Source of the DNA: Butyriboletus loyo
Taxonomy: Eukaryota > Basidiomycota > Agaricomycetes > Boletales > Boletaceae
DNA: 64,000 nucleotides
Direction of reading: 5' to 3'
NCBI GenBank assembly: GCA_038093515.1
Contig: JBBPSI010000051.1
Location: forward strand, 1 to 64,000
Within the stretch, counting starts at the first letter, position 1, and each line of letters starts with the position of its first letter. Positions 35,684 to 52,955 of the stretch are shown in pieces. A program made the position numbers and the translations under genes. The notes below the pieces were generated by a model, which was not told the DNA's origin, did not search any database, and worked only from the letters and a program-made list of their open reading frames with translations.

Positions 35684-37777
35684 TTATACTTTCATTCCAA
35701 GCGCAGCGGGGGAGTACACCGCAGCGACGGGGGATCGTACTTCATGTTGTGATTCTCCTCGGCGAGATAATGTGGATGGGTTCGCTGCATTTGAGGATGG
35801 AGATGACGGGTTCGAGTGTATGGCGACGGATCGAGCGACGGCGGTGAAGGCAGCGGTGGTTGGCTGAGATCGTGGGCTCCGCGATGCGTCTGATAAAGGT
35901 GAAGCCGAGAAGGTCCCTCGGTGAGCGGCAAGAAATTGTGCTGCTGCGACTGCTGATGCTGTGGATGGGGATGGAGCGTCCCGCCGAAGTGCTGGAGATA
36001 GTCGCCTTCCACCGAGTGGCGTCGGGCCTGTTCCAGACGGAGATGCTGTTGATGTAGCTGGTGCAGTTGTTGTCGGCTGAGCTCCTGGGAGTAGTGAGTT
36101 GCTGGAGAGTGGAGTCCGATCGACGAGTGCGAGGGCAGATGCTGATGAGACGAGTCCAGAGGAGGTAGTTGGCCGTGAAGCTGCTCCGGTTGCGCTCGAT
36201 AAAAATGATCGAACTGCGCCATCTGCATCTGCGTCATTGCACAGTTCCAGGACGGAGAGCCGTCGAGACTGAGGGCGTGACTCTGAGTCGTATTCGTATT
36301 CGCCAGATCCGGATAGCCCCCCGCTTGGTTCTCGACATGCCCCCTCATCCTGTGGGATGTCGATTCGTCGCTTGCGAGGGTTACCTGGTGAATGTTCGAT
36401 GGACCCGCCATAGGTTGTTGATTCGGTGAGTGCCGGTGGGTGGAAGGAAAACGGTGAGTCGTATGAACCTGTTGTTGGGGATTGTGGATCTGCCTCGAAT
36501 GCGTTGTGTTGGTAAGCTGCTGCTGTGGCTGCTGCCGCTGCCAGTTCGCTGCTGCGTCCATAGATTGGAAGGGATAACTCTGGTTGATGGACCAATCCAG
36601 GCCCTCCAGCGTATGCGGGTTTTGAGGCGTAGTATGATGCGGGAGCTGTGCCTGGGCGATTGGCGGTTGTAGGTCTTCTAAATGCAGCTGCCCCTGGAAT
36701 GGGAAGTAGGTGTTGTGTAGATTGTGGTGGGAGGGGGAATGATTGGGAGGATGGAGGGGGGATTGTTGCGGAGACGATTGCTGCGAGGGGCGGGAGTGTT
36801 CGAGCATGTGAGTCTGGACCACCTGCAGTGGGTGGACGGCTGTTGCTAGATCCGGGGCGACCATCCCGTGAGGAGAGGCCGACGTTGAGTGAGTTGGAGA
36901 AGGAGAGAAAGGACTGCGACTGCTGCTGCCCGTAGAATGTGGATGTAATGGATGCTGGGGGGACACGAAAGGACTGGCTGTGGTCACGAAAGGAATGATT
37001 ATTGGGAGGCCGCGGATTGCTAAGGCTGACATCGGTATTCCAGCTGTCGTCATACATGACGCTGTCACCGGCCTCGTAGCCAGTACTGGTCCCTGGACGC
37101 TGATGCATCGGAATGGAGACAGGATTGATATCCTCCTCCTTGACATGGTCTAGATGGTGCATGATGCCATCCTGAGACGTGTTGGTGCTTGCCGCAGAAG
37201 GGGAAGTGTTGAGCGCAGCCTGGCTCCTTTTGCCTCTGGGCTGGCCGGCCTTGTTGGCGGCGGCCATGGAGGCATGGAGCGAAGTGAGGTCGCGCATCAT
37301 CCTCTCGTTCTGGTCCTGTTTATCTGCATGGACTGTCTGGGCATGTTGACGTAGATTGTCGAGACGGGAGAATTGTTTAGAGCAATGACAAGTAAAGGGA
37401 CGTTCGCCAGTATGTTTCCTGAACGGAGATAAAAAGAGATCGAACGGTGTGGGGCGGGGATAAGTGCCTGGGACCTACCTAATGTGCCTGGCCAAATGTT
37501 CGCTTCTGCTGAAGACCATACGACATTCGCCATAACCTCTGCATTGAAAAGTCTTTGCAGGGGTTGGGCGGTAGCGCTTGCCAACGCCAGCGGCGGGGGG
37601 CGGGGCGGGGAGGATGGGGGGATTGTTGTGGGCAACGAGGGTGGCCATGTCAGAGTGGGGGGATTTTTGGTCAGAGGATGGAGGGGTATCGAGGAGATCT
37701 TTTTCAGAGGGGAAATTTGACGTTAAAACGTTTTCGACGGTGTTTGCGTCGAGGGCGGACGGTTTTGAGTCCTCCAT
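35684..37777 (-). CDS. C2H2 zinc-finger transcription factor
   Basis: 677 residues from exons 37777-37479 and 37418-35684, with matching phase across a 60 nt intron. Two adjacent C2H2 fingers near residues 78-135 read [20 protein letters not shown] and [16 protein letters not shown], joined by the linker KHTGERPF. The finger sequences resemble ascomycete stress and nutrient factors such as Usv1/Com2, which bind short CT-rich sites. The rest is a long low-complexity region rich in Ser, Pro, Gln and Ala, expected for an activation domain. ATG 37777 (MEDSKPSAL) is preferred; the frame is also open 27 codons upstream. Targets cannot be told. Confidence 0.85.
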
Positions 37778-40700
37778 GGGCGGACGAGAAAAGAGGAACA
37801 AAACTTCTATAAGGGTGCCTGAAATCAGCACTGAAAAGGTTTGCAACTCAACCCTCAATTAAGGCACCGCGCTCGTCGGACTTGGAATTGGTTCCGACGC
37901 TCTGGTTCAGGAACAGCCCCGCCGAGCTACGGCACCGGTGGCATTGTCTTGCCGTGCTGACGCTATCAATCGAGACCCCCCCGACGACCCCCCGGTGACT
38001 TCACATGCCGAGTCCAGGCCGTCGTGGCTGTGTTATTTCCGTGGCCCGAACTCGTATATCGCCCTAAACAAACTTCTCTCCATTTCCGCCATCATTCATT
38101 CTTACGTGCAATCTGTCAAAGAAAACCCCACCGTCTGATTGGACTCGGCATGATTGGAAATCATTCTCGTCGTGGGTTAACAATGCGGCCCAAACCCTTG
38201 TGCGCGCGTCTACGACGTGTACATTGTCATCACGTCAGCCCGCCACGGGAACGCCGAAATCAAGCTGCCCGGTGCCTGGACAATCACCACCTTGTCTCGA
38301 CGAGAAACAAGAACAAAAACTCGTTTTACGTTACCCCACAATCGCCAGCTGTGACCATTTTATTTTTATTTTGTGTGACAACGCGCCATGAATCACGCTA
38401 TCCTGCGCCACATTTCCAAAAACGATCGACCAAAGAAAACCGAGTCGAGTTCGACCTTGCCCCTTGCAAAGGTAAAGATTGGCGTGCGGAGGCACGTACG
38501 TGCCCCTTGATGCACTGATTGATGTCATCCTTGGACGCCCAGCGCCGTACCGTCATTGCTCGGAGGCGAAGACAAAGTGGGTCGTCGAACCACCTCGGTC
38601 GAACACACCGTTTGCGGAGAGCGCAGGACGTGGGCATGAACCTACAAAGGGCCTAGAGCCTCGCTGGCACTGCCTGCCATTCGGTCTTGGCACGACGACA
38701 ATAACGCCGTCCGTGCCGTCACTTACGGTGGTCCAACTAGAATGGCCGTGCGTGGGTAACCAGTTAACCAATGAGCAGTCCCAAGTTTGTCCCGTGGCTG
38801 GGTGAACGTGGCAGGGATGTCAAGGAATGCTGTTCGCTGGGATCGTAAGTGGAGAGAGTCCCGGGTTTCCTACGCACAGCTAGTGTACGTCCTTTGAAAT
38901 CGGAATTCCAAATTAGAGTACGACATGGACATACTGTTTCATACTTACGGGAAACGGCGCCCGTGCCAGTCCCGATCTCAGTCTCGCACACTCACTCGTT
39001 CGCACCTCCACGGTGTGCGCGTGCACAACATTCCCTTTGTTCTATTCCAGTTTACATTTTACCCGAAGACAGGCAAGCGTTTCCGGCTAAAAGAATCGCT
39101 ACCTTGTCGGAGACGTCACATCATTTAGCAAAGACATTGCAGAAGCCAATGCAAGAATCGTCCTCTCAGGTTCCCTGGCTACGGGATCGGGTTAGGACAA
39201 GCGCTGGTCGGTCCATCAACTAGCCGACCCCCAGGACGCGAGGGCTCACCGAGAGAAGTGGTGGATGGAAGTAGTTGTCACTCCACCCAACTGACGCCGA
39301 AGCGAGCCATGATAAAATCTCATCCTGTCACTGATACGGTGATTGACACGATGGAAGACAGACACTGACAGCGAAAAAGATGACAAGCCTGTCTTCCCGT
39401 TTGATCCGCTCAAGCGGAGAGAATGTAAAGTCGGTCAACGCTCGCCGTGGGTGACACCACACCCATCAACGGCTTGCCTGTGCTTCCCAGTGCTCTACTA
39501 CCAGTCCACCGCCGAGTCGGTCGCCAGAAAGAGAGTGCACCTCCGAATTCGAACCTGCTGACCAATCCCGACTCCGATATCCACGCCTAAATTGTACAGC
39601 CGAATCACGACATGCGTCGCTGGCAGAGGTCACCAGGCGTGTCCACGTTTATTTCTCTTCTGAGGTATCCGACACCTTGGTCGACTTGGGATTGACAGTA
39701 AGCGAACAACACCATTTTGGAAACGGAATAATCCGGGAAACGCCCACAGTGTTGACTTGTCCCCCTTTTCTCCTCAGGTTTAAAAGGACACATCAAATCC
39801 AAGTGGGGAAACGTCACCTTGATCGGTTCAACACGTCGAAAGCGCGGCTGTATGGTATGATGATGCGAGTCATGACGACGAGAATGAGAATGGATATAAC
39901 GGTGCGTGAAATGAAGTGGTAGTGAACATAGCCCGCAGCCCACAAGTGACATGATATGAGCACAACGGATGCATAGCGCTTCCTTGGCCCGCACACCCAA
40001 GGTCAGTTGAGTGATAGCCGCTATGTACACCCGTGTATTCGTCACGACCACGGGTTTTCGAAACAACAAAAAGATGGCTTGGCGTCGGCATGTTGCTCAT
40101 TTGGTCTCCGTTCTAGACTCCTTTTGATGAATGCGCGTCCTTGCAAAGTAACATGATGGCATCATAACACCATAACATCCATGGGCGCCTTGGACAGTTG
40201 AATCAGTTGAACCCTGTCAAGGGCCGGTTCATTCCACAGTCGTCCGTTCGCACCGGAATTGGAATCGGTTTTCTCCTTCCTGAGACAAGGGACGACATGC
40301 CAATTTAAGTACTGGATTAAATGATTTCGCTCACTCGGTGGCGTTGTTCATGATGATCAGGTGCTCGTAGGTGTCATCCGCGGACGTCGTCGGAACGTAC
40401 CGTTTGGTCTCCAAATGCATCCGCACGTTCGTTGGGACATTTGGTGAAATCAAACGACGTTCAGCTGAGGGAGGAAGCCGCGTGTCGAGTCTAGCCCAAC
40501 ATGCGACACCCAGCCTCCACTCGCACTGCACAGCGTCACCATCTCATCGATCACAAAAAGCGGACTCGTCCAGCTGGACATTGCAGACAGTCCTTGGCAG
40601 CCGCAGAGCCAGCGCCGAGCAACGCTTGGGCTTGGGCAGTAAGTAATCGTACCTCATAACGCATAGCATCGAGGCCAAGACAAACGTCACCGAAAACGTC

Positions 40701-42548
40701 AACGTTCCCGTCGAACGAACGCTATTCATTTGCATTTGCATCGTCTGTTACTTATGACATGATGCGTCATGCGCGCGAACCTGAGTGCACCGGTCAAGCT
40801 CCCAACTTGAAGGACTGTGCACATCCACATCATCGTGCTTGTTCGCCCCGTCTTATACTCGCCATGAGCGATCCATTCATACAATCCAATCACCGCACAA
40901 CCAACCAACCAGCCACCAACAACGACAATGCCGACGACATGAACGGATACGTGTTATTGTCGATATCGGCTCATGGCCTGCACATGACCCCACTCTGGCT
41001 CCGAAGCGGCGAAGCCCAGACTCCGTTCCTTGGGACTCCGCCCTGATCGTCAGTTCCGTCGCCGCATCAGATTCACAGGCCCACAGTGTCAACGTTACTA
41101 CCGTATAACCAAGTCCGACGAGGCTGATTCAAGCGCTGATTAAGATTGCCCAAGAGGAAAGGTATATTTGTATATAGTGGCGAGTGAGTACTGCCACTAG
41201 GTTCACTGCCCCTGCCACACCGCCACAGCCGTGATGATAACTCCAACCGGGAAACTCGTTCACGAGAGACGGAAGACGTGCTTGAGCGTCCCCGACGGTC
41301 GCGATTCGAATCGATAACGGGATGCTCGACATACATCAGAACGGCAAGGCTGAACGCGCCAGGATCCGTACGCTGTGCAAGGACTCGATGACTTACTTAC
41401 TTTGGCCGTGGGTCACACGTCACGCGTCACTCGTCACTCGTGAACATTTCGGATCTTTCCGCTCGAACTTTTTTTTTTTTTTTTGTGTTCTTGTTTTTGT
41501 TTTCGTTTCGTGTTTTTCGAGCGCCAAGGCCCAAGGCTCAAGCTTCAAGGGGCGGTCAGGCCAAGGTTACTTCGTGCTAAGCGAATGCTAAAGGAGGTTA
41601 CATGTACTATACGGACAGACCGTCATCTCGACGGATAACCCCGCCCTGGATCCTTCCCCCTCCCCCTCCTCTGTTCCACCGGCAGTATACGCGGTCGCTC
41701 GAACGCCGGTACATGCCCCTATGGCGCACACGTATAGTCACCAGTCACCAGTCACCAGTCACCAATCACCAGCCACTCTCATAGCACCGGTCACAAGTGT
41801 ATCCATGTCATCACGGGACCCGGAACGCCAAACATCCAAACGCCAAACGCCAAACGTCCAAACGCCAAACGTTTCGATGACGCTTCGTCAACGTCGCAAT
41901 ACCCCAACCCCGACCCCAAGTTCGCAACGACCCCGCCCCGGGATCATATCGATTGGAGGCTGATACCGTCTCCGTCTCATTACAATTGCAATCGCTTTGC
42001 GGAGACGTAGGCGTAGGCGTAGGCGTACGTATAGGATCTCGAGAGACAGTTTCGGATGGGACCCCCGCATGTTGGGTTGCAAGCTGAAACACGATATCCA
42101 TGTTTCGCGACACGGAACGAAGACATATACATATACATATACATATACATATTGGCGTCGAACGTTTGAACGTTCGAAAGTCGAAACGAAGAATAATATA
42201 CAGATTGTATTCTTCACGACGTTATACGACGACGACAGCGCACACGAGTCCAACGACGAACCTCGAGACAGGTAGTTTCTAGCTGTATTCTTTGGTATAT
42301 CTCTACGTTAGGGGATGAACGGGAAACAGACAACGAGAGAGAGGAAAAGAAAAGAAAAGAAGTAAATGGAGCAAGTAAGATGGCGAGCATCATCTATGTT
42401 GTCGTGGGATTAAACGAACACGTAGACCATATCGCGTTAAGATAAATTTGGATGCAGCAAAACATCAGACCGACGAGATATGCGCGCGGGGGGGCAGGAG
42501 GGAGCAATGGGTAAAAGGACGGGCGACGAAGGGCACTGCGAAAATCGA
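37778..42548. other. 4.8 kb with no confidently recognised gene
   Basis: Only short frames. A group on the minus strand between about 39600 and 41110 has hydrophobic stretches (for example VISILILVVMTRIIIPYS and LTFSVTFVLASMLCVMRY) that could be exons of a membrane protein or its relic, but I could not assemble a model. Simple repeats: CACCAGT units at 41735-41775, CGCCAAA units at 41825-41870, ACATAT units at about 42122-42151. Confidence 0.4.
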
Positions 42549-46235
<3,687 letters not shown>

Positions 46236-49153
46236 ATGTACATCCAACAACGTCTCGTGTCATCAAGGGCTAAACTCGCTCATGAACATCCCACAGACCT
46301 TGATTCTAGCCCATCCTCGCCATCGTCGGCCGTACCTTCATTCCTCGACTCCCGACGTCGTGCGAAATCCGCATCACGTCATCGCTCACGTACCACCACT
46401 GACGAATCCAGTAGCAGCCACCTCTTAGCACGTCTCGTTGCCCGGGAGGAGGAAGTCCGCGAAATAAATGCAGCTCTAGCCATCACCACCGAACGCCTCG
46501 AAGCAGAATCATCCCGCGCAAATGCCGCAGAACGTCGCGCCCTCGATTACTTTCACCGTCTGCGGATCGCAACAGACAATCGTGAACGTGCAGAACAAGA
46601 ATCGGCCAGACTCAGAGAGGAACTCAAGTTGTACAAGCTACAACTCGAGAATGCGCAGAAAGAGATCTTTCGAGCCCAAGATATCATTGATCAGGTAGCT
46701 TCCCAGCGGAACGAGGCAGAGGCAGAGGCTGCGAAAGCTAGAACAAAGGCTCGGAAACTGCAAGAAGAGAAGCTTGTCATGCTCGCGCGCGAGGAGGGCC
46801 ACAGAATGGGATACAAGGAGGGGCTATCCATTGGTCGCAGAATAGGCCATGACGAAGGTAGACGTCGCCGGCTCACAGGGCCATCAGACCGACCTCCTCA
46901 TCACCCTCTTTCCATAGAAGATCGTGAACACGACGAGGGCATCACGGATGAGGAGAGTGATGACCCACGACCCCGTATTCAGTTACGCTCGGCTACGTCA
47001 ATTCGAGGACACCCGTACGTCAATGATCGCGTTGCACGTTTCTTGTTACCCACGCTGACCACAGAATGCGCTCCGAATCGGCGCCGCCTGTACGTACGTT
47101 CCAAATCGCCCCACATATGCCTCCGCTTCCTGTCCCATCGCGCAATAATTCTGTCCGCGCGCACACGCCTTCTCACGAGCGTCGTACGCCCTCCCCGCCT
47201 GATGAACCTGATGAACCAGAAACCATTCACCCGATTCCGATTCCGATCCGCCCTAGCCCCATCCTAAATACCCAACCCCTCAACGTCCCTCCCGAGGGAT
47301 GGATCCCAACAGCTGATTCTCACACGTCCTACATATCTGTGCCACCCCCGCACGGATTGAAGCAACCCGTCTTCACCTCACCCAGTTCTGCTGCGACCGA
47401 GATCCAGGATAGGCGACCTACGCATCGACAAGAGTCAACGCCAATCCCACCCCCTGTCCGGACGCGCGACTATGCTTATCAGACGTCCGTTCCGCCACCT
47501 ATTCCGGTTGTACGCTCGTCCTCGCTCGCTTCCCGTACTTCGACCCATATTTCGCAATATGATCTAGTGAGCAAACTTCCTGGAAGCTCGTTACGGAACG
47601 AGATTCACATCGGGAGGGCAAGGAGTGGGAGCCAGCCCTCCAGGGATAGTACGTCCCGAAACGAGCATCGTGATGAAGAACGTCGCTATTCCGATAGGAC
47701 AGAGGCAGAAAGCATCATTGAACAATGGCGCGCGGATTCCGATGTTGCGACCTCGCCGAGGAATCCGCCACGTTCGTCTGTAAGTGTTAGCTTTCCTCTC
47801 TCTCCATTGCCATGTTGACGCTCGGGTTGTATGTACCGAAAGACGCCAGCCGCACGTTCGAACCAACCCTCGCACTTTTATTACCGACCGCGGGAGATCG
47901 TGACGCCCGCACCCCTCGGGGACGTCGGCGCAGACCCACGGGCTCGTACGCCTGTCCAGACAGACCCCACTGTAACACACCCCCAATCGCCACCCGACGA
48001 CTCTGCTGCCTCCTACCCCGCACGCGTCCGGTCCCCATTCGAGTATCTCCGCCAGCGCTTCCGCCAACGTCCCTCCTCGGGCAGCAGCATCCCCAACATT
48101 GTCGTCGAGTCACCGGTGAGCATTCCCGTACTCGCACATTGAATCGCACTCACGAAGCGCCGTCGTCTGTGCACATACGTGCGCATGCAGTCCGAACCTG
48201 AGACGACCATATCGCCGTCTGCGACGATCCTGGCGCACCCGGAACTTTTGAGTCCAGACGCTGCTAACCGGCCGTTGCCTCAGGACGATTCGCACCAACA
48301 CCAACGTGAGCACCGCCACCACCAGCATCATCATCATCATCACCACCAATCCCAACCACCACCACCACACCACCGTCCCTCAACATCTACGTACGACGCT
48401 GCCCCGCGTTCTGGGACACCATCCACCCCCTGGCCATCTGGATTTATTCCCTATCCATCAGGGTCGGGACAAGGCATGTCGTCCAAATCCGGTTCTGACC
48501 CCGCAGGGGACCGGCGTCGCGCGTATCCCAATCCTAATCCCAATCCCGACTCCGACCCCGCGCCCGATTCGAATCGGTCCCATCATCCACACCCACCCAG
48601 CGGATATACCCGGACGCGTACGCAAAGCGCGTCGATGTATGAGGTTGCGCCGCTTCCGCCGGGGGTGACGTACCCGGCGCCGCCTATCCGTCCGCATACG
48701 TCACATCGGCGTTACAAGGACAAGGATCGGGAAAAGGACTGGGATCGGGATCGGGATTGGGACAGGGATAGGGACAGGGACAGGGACAGAGCTAGAGATG
48801 TCGTCCGTGATCGAGATTGGGGGCGGGAGCGGGATAGGGAGCGGGATAGGGATGTAGAGAGGGATAGGGATAGGGATGTGGAGAGGGAAAGAGTCCGGAA
48901 CAGAGACAGGGACAGGGACAGAGACAGAGACAGAGACAGAGACAGAGACAGAGACAGAGACAGAGACAGAGACAGAGACAGAGACAGAGACAGGAGGGGA
49001 GACTCGGGGAGAGACTACGAACGCGATCGCGAACGGAACAGGGACAGAGACAGGGAACCAGACCGAGAGGATACCGAATTCGACGAAGAACTCACGCGGT
49101 CGCCTGCACCGCTTCAACGACCCATCTCGCTCTTCGATTCGGACGAGGCGTGA
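46236..49153 (+). CDS. Coiled-coil protein with His run and Arg-Asp repeat tail
   Basis: 909 residues from exons 46236-47014, 47065-47779, 47843-48115 and 48191-49153, frame-consistent. Residues about 60-190 form a long coiled coil (AREEEVREINAALAITTERL and on). A Gly/Arg segment EEGHRMGYKEGLSIGRRIGH follows, then a Pro/Ser-rich disordered part. Exon 4 has a His-rich stretch (HRHHQHHHHHHHQSQ). The C-terminus holds over 120 residues dominated by Arg-Asp dipeptides, part of it coded by a pure AGAGAC hexamer run. Arg-Asp tails occur in RNA-processing proteins such as U1-70K relatives, but no RNA-recognition domain is seen. Function unknown. The start is the first ATG with coiled-coil context. 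Confidence 0.75.
48900..48990 (+). repeat. Coding AGAGAC hexamer microsatellite
   Basis: About 14 near-perfect copies of a hexamer encoding Arg-Asp, inside a longer degenerate run (48720-49075). Length variants would stay in frame. Confidence 0.9.
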
Positions 49154-49658
49154 GTATGTCATGATTCATGATCGTGACGGGCTTCAACGCGTTTTTTGTC
49201 CCCTTCAATGGACGCGACGAATCGTATCGAATCGTGTGTATGCCCTGTGATCCCCCTGTTTTTTTTTTTTTTTTTTTTGTTCATGCTCTCAAATTTTCTT
49301 ATTCGATTCTCGGATGCGGTATGTATTCTATGCCGGCCGTGGCCATGCTTGCGTTTCTGGCCACGTCTCTTCATAAACATGTATTTTGTATGTATCGACT
49401 CCCCTACGTACTCGGTCTCCTCGTACTCAAGTCCTCACTAAACGACGATTCGTGTGAGCCGAATACAATCCAAGGTTCTTCCAGCGACACACCCTGCATA
49501 TATTCTCGTCTTGATTCGACGAGATGATCCTACATCTCGTTCGCAAACGTACACCGTCACAAGTACAAAACTCGATTTTCGCAAAAAAAAAAAGAAAGAA
49601 AGAAAAAAGGAGGAGAGACCCGGTCACCGACATAGTAGACGGGCATCTCCAAGACTAC
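49154..49658. other. Intergenic between convergent genes
   Basis: The 3' regions of the coiled-coil gene and the GH3 gene meet here. It contains a run of about 20 T (49258-49278) and an A/G-rich run at 49578-49610. No gene seen. Confidence 0.5.
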
Positions 49659-52600
49659 TTACAACCCAGTCCACTCCAACCCCTCGTTGACCACAAAGGT
49701 CGCCGCCAACGGCAACACGTCACTGCTCGGTCCCACGCTCAACCCATATTCCCCCCGCTCGATCACCCAGCGGGAGATCCGATCTTCCCAGTAGGACACC
49801 GCGAGCTTGTCGAGCGTCAACACGACACGCTCGCTCGCACCAGGAACGAGGTCCTTGACCTTTCCAAACGCGCGAAGCAGGCGCGGCGGGTGGGTCACGT
49901 CGGACGTCTTGGGCATCGACACGTACAACTGCACGACCTCGGAGCCGGTGACCGGGCCAGTGTTCGTCACCGTGACCGTGGCCGTCAGGCTGAAATCGCC
50001 GTTGGCGACGGTAGGTGTGGACAGTTCAAGGTTGGAAAAGGCAAACGTGGTGTATGAAAGACCGTGTCTGTCATGCCATCATGATCATCATCATGTAGGG
50101 AAAGCGGGACCCATTAACCGCCCGTCGCACGCTCGGCTTGGCAGACACGACTCACCCAAACGCAAATTGAGGGGCGATTCCGCGGTGTTGAAAATGTTTG
50201 TAACCCTATTGACCAGAAAAAAAAAAAGGGTTATATCCGACGTTCGTGCACACGTGGCATATACGTACGACGAACAGGTCTTCTCCGTAACGCACGACGC
50301 CGTTCTCCGAGTGGAAGTGACCGTGGGCAGCGATGTCCTCGAGTCTCTTGGGGAACGTCAATGAAAGTTTTCCTGATGGGTTCTTCTTCCCGAAGAGAAC
50401 ATCGGCGATGGCATCACCGGTTGCGTTACCGAGGTACCAAGAGTGGACGATGGCAGGAACAGAGTCCGCCCAGGGCAGCGTTATCGACGAACCCTAACCA
50501 TTTTCGGAACATCTCAGGGAATGCCGAGAAATGACTAGGAAATAGACCTTACAGATTGAGTGACCACAACGGTCTTCGGGTTCGCGGCCGACACTTTCGT
50601 GATCAGTTCGTCAGTTCGACCGGGAAGGCCCAAGGTCTTCCTGTCGTAGCCCTCCGTCTCCCAATCGGCATTCAGGCCAACAATGGCAATGACAGCATCC
50701 GCCTCAGATGCCAGCTTGACGGCTTCAGCCATTTTCTCGTCAGGATCTTGGACTTCTGCGCCGCCAAGACGGACACCGGGATTGCTGTCTTGAACCATCT
50801 CGTCCTCATCGCCGTCTGCGGGGGCTCTGACGTTGCAAAACTCAACAAGGATGTTGTACATGACGCCCGCTTTGAGGTCGACCCTACCCTTCTCCTCTTG
50901 CGACCCGCTATTGAAGAACGATTCCCCACGGCGTTGACGCGTCCAGTTATCAATGACCAGCTTGCCGTCGACAAAGAGCTGGAAGGGAAACGGATCAGGA
51001 CGACATACACTACAAAGGGAAACAGCATATCCACCTTGGCCCTTCCAGATACAGTCAGGCCAAACTCGAACGTGCAGTCGCGGGCCCTGGGCTTCAGTTG
51101 GCCTTCAAGTTTCATGGTCCACCTCCGGGTGATACCTTTGGGTGCGGATGTACTGATGAAGATGCGGGTCTCGTCCACAAGTCGCGATTCGTAGTGCGTG
51201 TCCAGGGCAACCATGCTCTCGTCGCTTTCGTGCGCATGCCAAGCACCCATCCATCCGCGCTCCCCAGATGGTGTCGTAAGTTCGAAGTCAAGAGTGGGCA
51301 TCTCCATGTATGCTAATGCACTAGTCAGTCAGTTACCTTGGGAATAAAAAAACGACATACTACTAGCGCCCTCGCTGTAAGTAACCTCGACATTTGACGG
51401 AAGTGCGTTGATGATACCCTGGTACGGGGAGATAAAGTACGAAGGCTTCAAGGCGGCAGAACCACCGCCAGACAATACGACAGACTGTGCGTTACCACCG
51501 ACAATCGCGAGCTTCTTCAACTTTGTGGGTTGAAGAGGTAACAGATTATTATTGTTCTTCAAGAGGACAATGGATTCTGCTGCGAGCTTGCGCAAGAGAG
51601 CTTTGTCTTCTTCACTTTCCACAGTCCGTTCAATGCCATCTCCGTCCAAGATCTGAAGGAGACGTTAGTATATGCTATAGATGATGTCGGTTGGAACATA
51701 CTTCTGGAGATTCTTGAGCGACTCGTTTGGCTAATTCGACCACCTTTCTCGCGCGCTCCTTAATGGTCCGAGCCGTGAGCTTCCGGGACACAACCGATCG
51801 GTTCATAAGATCAAGCGTCCGCCATTTATTTGTCCCCGGCATCTCGAGGTCCAATCCAGCATTTATACTGAGGTCAATGCTATAAACCCCAAACCTGGAG
51901 AACAGCTCTCGTTCAATTTCCTCAGGAGAGATCGATCCAGGCATACCAATCACTCATGATCACCCCATCAAATTTCCATTCATTCCGAAGGATGTCTTGG
52001 AGTAAGTGGCGATTCTCGGACGCGTGGGTGCCATTGACACGGTTATAGCTGGGGGTGCGAATGAAGGGTGGTTGGTAAGATACAGAAGAATGATGCCTTC
52101 AGGAACACTCACGCGGTCATGAAGCACCAAGGTTCAGCATGCTTTTGCGCAAGCATGAATGGCATAAGGTAGATTTCACGGAGAGCACGTTCGCTGAGTA
52201 CGCTGTCGGAACCCATTCGATCGTTCTCCTTGTCATTGCAGCTGGGATTAGAAATGAGCAAGTTTCTAGAAGGAGAGGATATAGAAGACATACACAAAGT
52301 GCTTGATAGTGCTTCCAATACCATTTTTCTGAACACCTTTCACGTAGGCAGCAGCAATGAATCCAGAAAGCATGGGGTCTTCCGAAAAACTTTCGAAAGC
52401 CTATCACATGTTAGCATATATCCGACAATAACTTCTCTGCAAGGCTTACCCGTCCTCCAAGGGGGTTCTGTATGGATGATGCGCGTGAGTTGGTGTAGGA
52501 TAATTTAGGATAGTCATACCCTTTGTATGTTACAGGTTGGGGCAAGGATAACAGGAGCAGCCCTGAGCTTGGCTTCGGCCGCCAGAAGCTTGAATCCGGC

Positions 52601-52955
52601 TTGCTCGATAAGCTGGGTGTCCCAAGTTGCGCCAAGCGCAGTTGCTGAGGGGAGGCACTTTGCAGGGGTGCTCATGAAGAAATGGTTTCCTCTGATACCT
52701 ATATATAGGTGAGTGATCGGTGGAACATGACGGGGCGATATACTTGCCGTTTGGACCATCGCTGACCTAGTGAAAGGTGAGAACATCAATGGAGAGGTAA
52801 GCGTTGGCACTGACTTTGATAGCTGGTATTCCGAGTCGAGGTATCGCATGTGTGTGCCAAAAGCCAACACCGGCAGTCAGCAAGATCGCCTCGTCCGTGG
52901 TGAGTTGCTCCACGATCTTGTCGATATTTGCATTGGCAAAATCTGAAGGGGACAT
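49659..52955 (-). CDS. GH3 beta-glucosidase with PA14 insert
   Basis: An intron-rich gene; the spliced protein is roughly 850 residues. The ATG at 52955 gives [18 protein letters not shown] with no signal peptide, so an intracellular enzyme is likely. Early motifs are [19 protein letters not shown] followed by VSDGPNG. The nucleophile Asp is in VIMSDW. The second domain starts [13 protein letters not shown] with [17 protein letters not shown]14-like insert ([25 protein letters not shown]) lies between, as in many fungal intracellular GH3 enzymes. The fibronectin-III-like end begins [12 protein letters not shown]. The enzyme releases glucose from beta-glucosides such as cellobiose. Exon 2 (52766-52748) is only 19 nt, and the next intron starts GCAAGT. 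Exact splice sites of the later exons were not all resolved. Confidence 0.9.

Noticed and set aside
35692..37146. 484-codon open frame overlapping the zinc-finger gene on the same strand
   Set aside because: It is a frame-shifted shadow of the low-complexity Ser/Gln-rich exon; the true frame continues the zinc fingers through a phased intron.
42122..42151. Regular ACATAT repeats as a possible CRISPR-like array
   Set aside because: A plain hexamer microsatellite without spacers, in a eukaryote.
48701..49162. Minus-strand frame of Val-Ser repeats
   Set aside because: Antisense reading of the Arg-Asp hexamer repeat; no other gene-like feature.
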